Part shown: positions 5,039 through 7,372 of the stretch, one piece after another
How positions within the stretch are numbered: the first letter of the stretch is position 1
Layout of the letters: every line of letters starts with the position of its first letter
DNA from: an uncultured Eubacteriales bacterium
GTDB taxonomy: Bacteria; Bacillota_A; Clostridia; Peptostreptococcales; Anaerovoracaceae
Direction: 5' to 3'
NCBI GenBank assembly: GCA_902774195.1
Contig: CACYHM010000138.1
Coordinates: 1-7,372 of the forward strand
Length of the DNA stretch: 7,372 nucleotides
Notes under the pieces: generated by a model
Databases searched by the model: none
Told to the model about the DNA's origin: nothing
What the model saw: the letters and a program-made list of their open reading frames with translations, nothing else
Position numbers and translations under genes: made by a program

Positions 5039-7345
5039 ATGATCAGGTATCATCAGCAGGGCACTCAGTGGATCAAAGGGGCTCCGCAAAAGGCAGATAA
5101 TATCGCAGACAAGACTGCGGCAAGAAACGGAACGATCGCATATCAGATACTGAACGCGCACCGCGAAAAGAGCGATGACGGTATATTCCATATCAGATTT
5201 GACGCACTCGTTTCACACGATATCACATACGTCGGGATCATCCAGACGGCCAGAGCAAGCGGCCTGAAGGAGTTCCCGATTCCTTATGCTATGACAAACT
5301 GCCACAACAGTCTCTGCGCCGTGGGCGGTACGATCAACGAGGACGACCACGTCTTCGGCCTCTCGGCGGCAAAGAAGTACGGCGGCATATACGTCCCGGC
5401 CAACCAGAGCGTCATCCACTCCTATGCCAGGGAAGAGCTGGCCGCGTGCGGCAGCATGATACTCGGCTCGGACAGCCATACGCGCTACGGGGCTCTCGGA
5501 ACTATGGGAGTCGGCGAGGGCGGTCCTGAGCTGGTAAAGCAGCTGCTGAAGAACACCTGGGACATCACTCCTCCTGAGGTGGTGCTCTGCTATGTCACGG
5601 GCAAGCCTAAAAAGGGCATAGGACCTCACGATGTCGCCATCGCGCTGGTAAAGGAGACCTTCGGAGAAGGCCTTGTGAAGAACAAGGTGCTGGAGTTCGC
5701 GGGACCGGGTCTCAAATACCTGCCGTACGATTTCAGAAGCGGCATCGATGTGATGACTACCGAGACCACCTGCCTGTCCTCGATCTGGGCGACCGATGAC
5801 GAGATAAAGAAATACTACGATATACACAAGCGTCCGCAGTGCTACAGAAAACTCGAGCCTGAGGAGGGCGCTTACTACGATGCGATGATAACTATCGAAC
5901 TCGACAAGATGGAGTCGATGATAGCCCTTCCTTTCCATCCGTCGAACGCGTATACGATACACGAATTCCTCGAAAACGCCGATGAGATACTCGCCGGCGT
6001 AGAGGAAGAGGCGGCGAAGAAGTTCCCTAAGGCAAAGCTCGACCTCCGCTCCAAGGTGAGCAAAAAAGGAGTGCTCGCTGATCAGGGCATAATCGCGGGC
6101 TACCTCGACCTTCGCTCAAAGGTGAGCAAAAAAGGAGTGCTGGCGGATCAGGGCATAATCGCAGGCTGTTCAGGCGGTATCTTCGACAACATAGTCGAGG
6201 CTGCCGACATACTGAAGGGCGGAAGCACCGGCAACGGATATTTCTCGCTGTCGGTATACCCGACAAGCGTCCCTACTAGCCTGGCCCTCACAAGAGCGGG
6301 CAAGACGGAGGCTCTGCTCGAAGCGGGAGCCGTCATCAAGCCTTCGTTCTGCGGACCGTGCTTCGGCGCGGGCGATGTGCCGGCCAACAACGGCCTGTCG
6401 CTTCGCCATACCACGAGGAACTTTCCTAACAGAGAAGGCTCGAAGCCGGGCGAAGGACAGATCAGCGGCGTGGCCCTGATGGACTCGCGCTCGATCGCAG
6501 CTACGGCGAGGAACGGCGGATACATAACGGCCGCCACTGACATAGACTACGACACAGAGCAGGTCCCATACACCTTCGACAACGAGGTGTATAAGAACCG
6601 CTGCTACTACGGCTTCGGAAAAGCTGACCCGAATGCCGAACTCATACTCGGACCTAACATCACAGACTGGCCGAAGATGTACGAGCTTGCAGACAACATG
6701 TTGCTCGAGCTCGATGCGGTCATAAGAGACCCGGTCACGACCACGGACGAACTCATACCTTCGGGCGAGACCAGTTCGTACAGGAGCAACCCGCTCAGGC
6801 TCTCGGAATTCGCGCTGTCGCGCCGTGTGCCTGAATACGTCGGACGCTCGAAGGCTGTCGCTGCCGATGAGGCCGCGCGCCGCGCAGGTGAAAAGCCTGA
6901 AAAGATCATAAAGGCGCTTTCCGCTGTCGGAAACGCGGACGAGCTATTGAAAAACACACAGTTCGGCTCCTGTGTCTTCGCGAACAAGCCGGGAGACGGC
7001 TCGGCGCGCGAGCAGGCCGCTTCCTGCCAGAAGGTGCTCGGAGGCTTGAACATATGCTACGAGTACGCGACCAAGAGGTACCGCAGCAACTGCATCAACT
7101 GGGGCATACTGCCGTTCACCTTGGCAGAGGGGGACGAGTTCCCATATGAAGAGGGCGACTTGGTCTTCGTGCCGGGCATCCGCGCAGCTGTAGAAGCCGG
7201 CAGGGAAGAGATAGCCGCAAAGGTGATAGGAAAGGACGGAAAGGTGAGCGATCTTACGCTTTACGTGAAGGGACTCACAGAAGATGAAAAGCAGATAATA
7301 CTCGACGGCTGCCTGATGAACTACTACGCAGCTCAGAACAAGTAA
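5039..7345 (+). CDS. Aconitase-superfamily hydratase (YbhJ-like) with an internal 22-residue tandem duplication
   Basis: A 768-residue cytosolic [4Fe-4S] hydro-lyase-type protein. The N-terminal catalytic part has GSDSHTRYGALGTMG (143-157), matching the substrate-binding SDSHT block of aconitases. The predicted cluster cysteines are C377 (AGCSGG) and C438 and C441 (FCGPC). The C-terminal swivel domain carries GDGSAREQA (652-660), equivalent to the aconitase SSREHA arginine loop, then RYRSNCINWGILPF (680-693). The motifs diverge from citrate aconitase and resemble the uncharacterised YbhJ-type hydratases, so the substrate is uncertain: citrate/isocitrate or another hydroxy acid. Residues 334-355 and 356-377 are a tandem copy, with Y355 standing where the second copy has the cluster cysteine. 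Without it the length would be 746, closer to what I recall for YbhJ-type proteins. The next gene starts 24 bases on, so this is the first gene of an operon. Confidence 0.82.
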   Translation: MIRYHQQGTQWIKGAPQKADNIADKTAARNGTIAYQILNAHREKSDDGIFHIRFDALVSHDITYVGIIQTARASGLKEFPIPYAMTNCHNSLCAVGGTINEDDHVFGLSAAKKYGGIYVPANQSVIHSYAREELAACGSMILGSDSHTRYGALGTMGVGEGGPELVKQLLKNTWDITPPEVVLCYVTGKPKKGIGPHDVAIALVKETFGEGLVKNKVLEFAGPGLKYLPYDFRSGIDVMTTETTCLSSIWATDDEIKKYYDIHKRPQCYRKLEPEEGAYYDAMITIELDKMESMIALPFHPSNAYTIHEFLENADEILAGVEEEAAKKFPKAKLDLRSKVSKKGVLADQGIIAGYLDLRSKVSKKGVLADQGIIAGCSGGIFDNIVEAADILKGGSTGNGYFSLSVYPTSVPTSLALTRAGKTEALLEAGAVIKPSFCGPCFGAGDVPANNGLSLRHTTRNFPNREGSKPGEGQISGVALMDSRSIAATARNGGYITAATDIDYDTEQVPYTFDNEVYKNRCYYGFGKADPNAELILGPNITDWPKMYELADNMLLELDAVIRDPVTTTDELIPSGETSSYRSNPLRLSEFALSRRVPEYVGRSKAVAADEAARRAGEKPEKIIKALSAVGNADELLKNTQFGSCVFANKPGDGSAREQAASCQKVLGGLNICYEYATKRYRSNCINWGILPFTLAEGDEFPYEEGDLVFVPGIRAAVEAGREEIAAKVIGKDGKVSDLTLYVKGLTEDEKQIILDGCLMNYYAAQNK
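6038..6169 (+). repeat. 66-bp in-frame tandem duplication inside the hydratase gene
   Basis: Units 6038-6103 and 6104-6169 match at 59 of 66 bases. Five differences are synonymous (CTC/CTT, TCC/TCA, CTC/CTG, GCT/GCG, GCG/GCA). The remaining two are in the last codon, TAC (Tyr) against TGT (Cys). The unit ends precisely at the first predicted Fe-S ligand. Recent slippage would give identical copies, so this pattern points to an old duplication or a join of two allelic sequences. Confidence 0.92.
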
Positions 7346-7355
7346 AGGACTGTTC

Positions 7356-7362
7356 AAGGAGG
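7356..7362 (+). promoter_or_regulatory. Ribosome binding site of the next gene
   Basis: AAGGAGG lies 7 bases before the ATG that ends the window. With only 24 bases between genes and no hairpin, the next gene is probably co-transcribed with the hydratase. Confidence 0.7.
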
Positions 7363-7369
7363 AAGTATC

Positions 7370-7372
7370 ATG
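7370..7372 (+). CDS. Start codon of a downstream gene, product unknown
   Basis: An ATG with a well-spaced AAGGAGG is cut off by the window end after one codon. Nothing about the product can be read. A metabolic partner of the hydratase would be expected from operon logic, but that is inference. Confidence 0.55.

Noticed and set aside
5213..5962. Long open frame of 249 codons on the - strand
   Set aside because: It lies antisense to well-conserved aconitase-family sequence, has no ribosome binding site and no recognisable domain. It is a composition shadow.

Overview
The window looks like a chromosomal segment of an anaerobic, amino-acid-using bacterium. Bacillota/Clostridia is my best guess and Synergistota is a possible alternative. 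This rests on moderately GC-rich coding DNA (judged by eye), strong AGGAGG-type ribosome binding sites, frequent AGA/AGG arginine codons and ATA isoleucine codons in most genes, and the gene content. I cannot name a species.

Left block (1-2474, + strand). This is a compact, probably single transcriptional unit: the 3' end of a D-serine ammonia-lyase gene (dsdA), an ArgZ/archaeal-type ornithine cyclodeaminase-like gene that lacks the usual N-terminal LOR/SDH domain, and azlC and azlD, which overlap by 4 bases and encode a two-subunit branched-chain amino acid exporter. Spacings are 21, 26 and -4 bases. The theme is amino acid deamination plus amino acid export. It meets a convergent gene with only 9 bases between stop codons.

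Middle block (2484-4886). A GntR/FCD-family regulator on the - strand is divergent from a sodium:alanine/glycine (AGCS) symporter on the + strand. The 263-base divergent region holds a good promoter for each gene. A perfect 12-bp palindrome sits over the predicted start of the regulator transcript, which suggests autorepression. The symporter gene is broken: about 33 residues, including the region where the family's SNEAG segment should lie, are missing at about 4205-4210, with loss of reading frame. Its codon use (essentially no ATA, mostly ATC) is that of a highly expressed gene, so the lesion is either very recent or an assembly error. A 28-bp perfect direct repeat and a clear intrinsic terminator follow it.

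Right block (4887-7372). A promoter with a consensus TATAAT -10 box drives an aconitase-superfamily hydratase (YbhJ-like). It carries an in-frame 22-codon tandem duplication exactly at the first Fe-S cysteine. The two copies encode identical peptides apart from their last residue (Tyr versus the Cys ligand) but differ at five synonymous sites. A further gene starts at the last three bases, behind a strong ribosome binding site.

I see no clear new defence system, mobile element, CRISPR array or RNA gene. The most notable points are the two coding-sequence lesions about 1.8 kb apart, which together suggest strain-mixed assembly or local genome decay, and the regulatory sequences around the divergent promoters.
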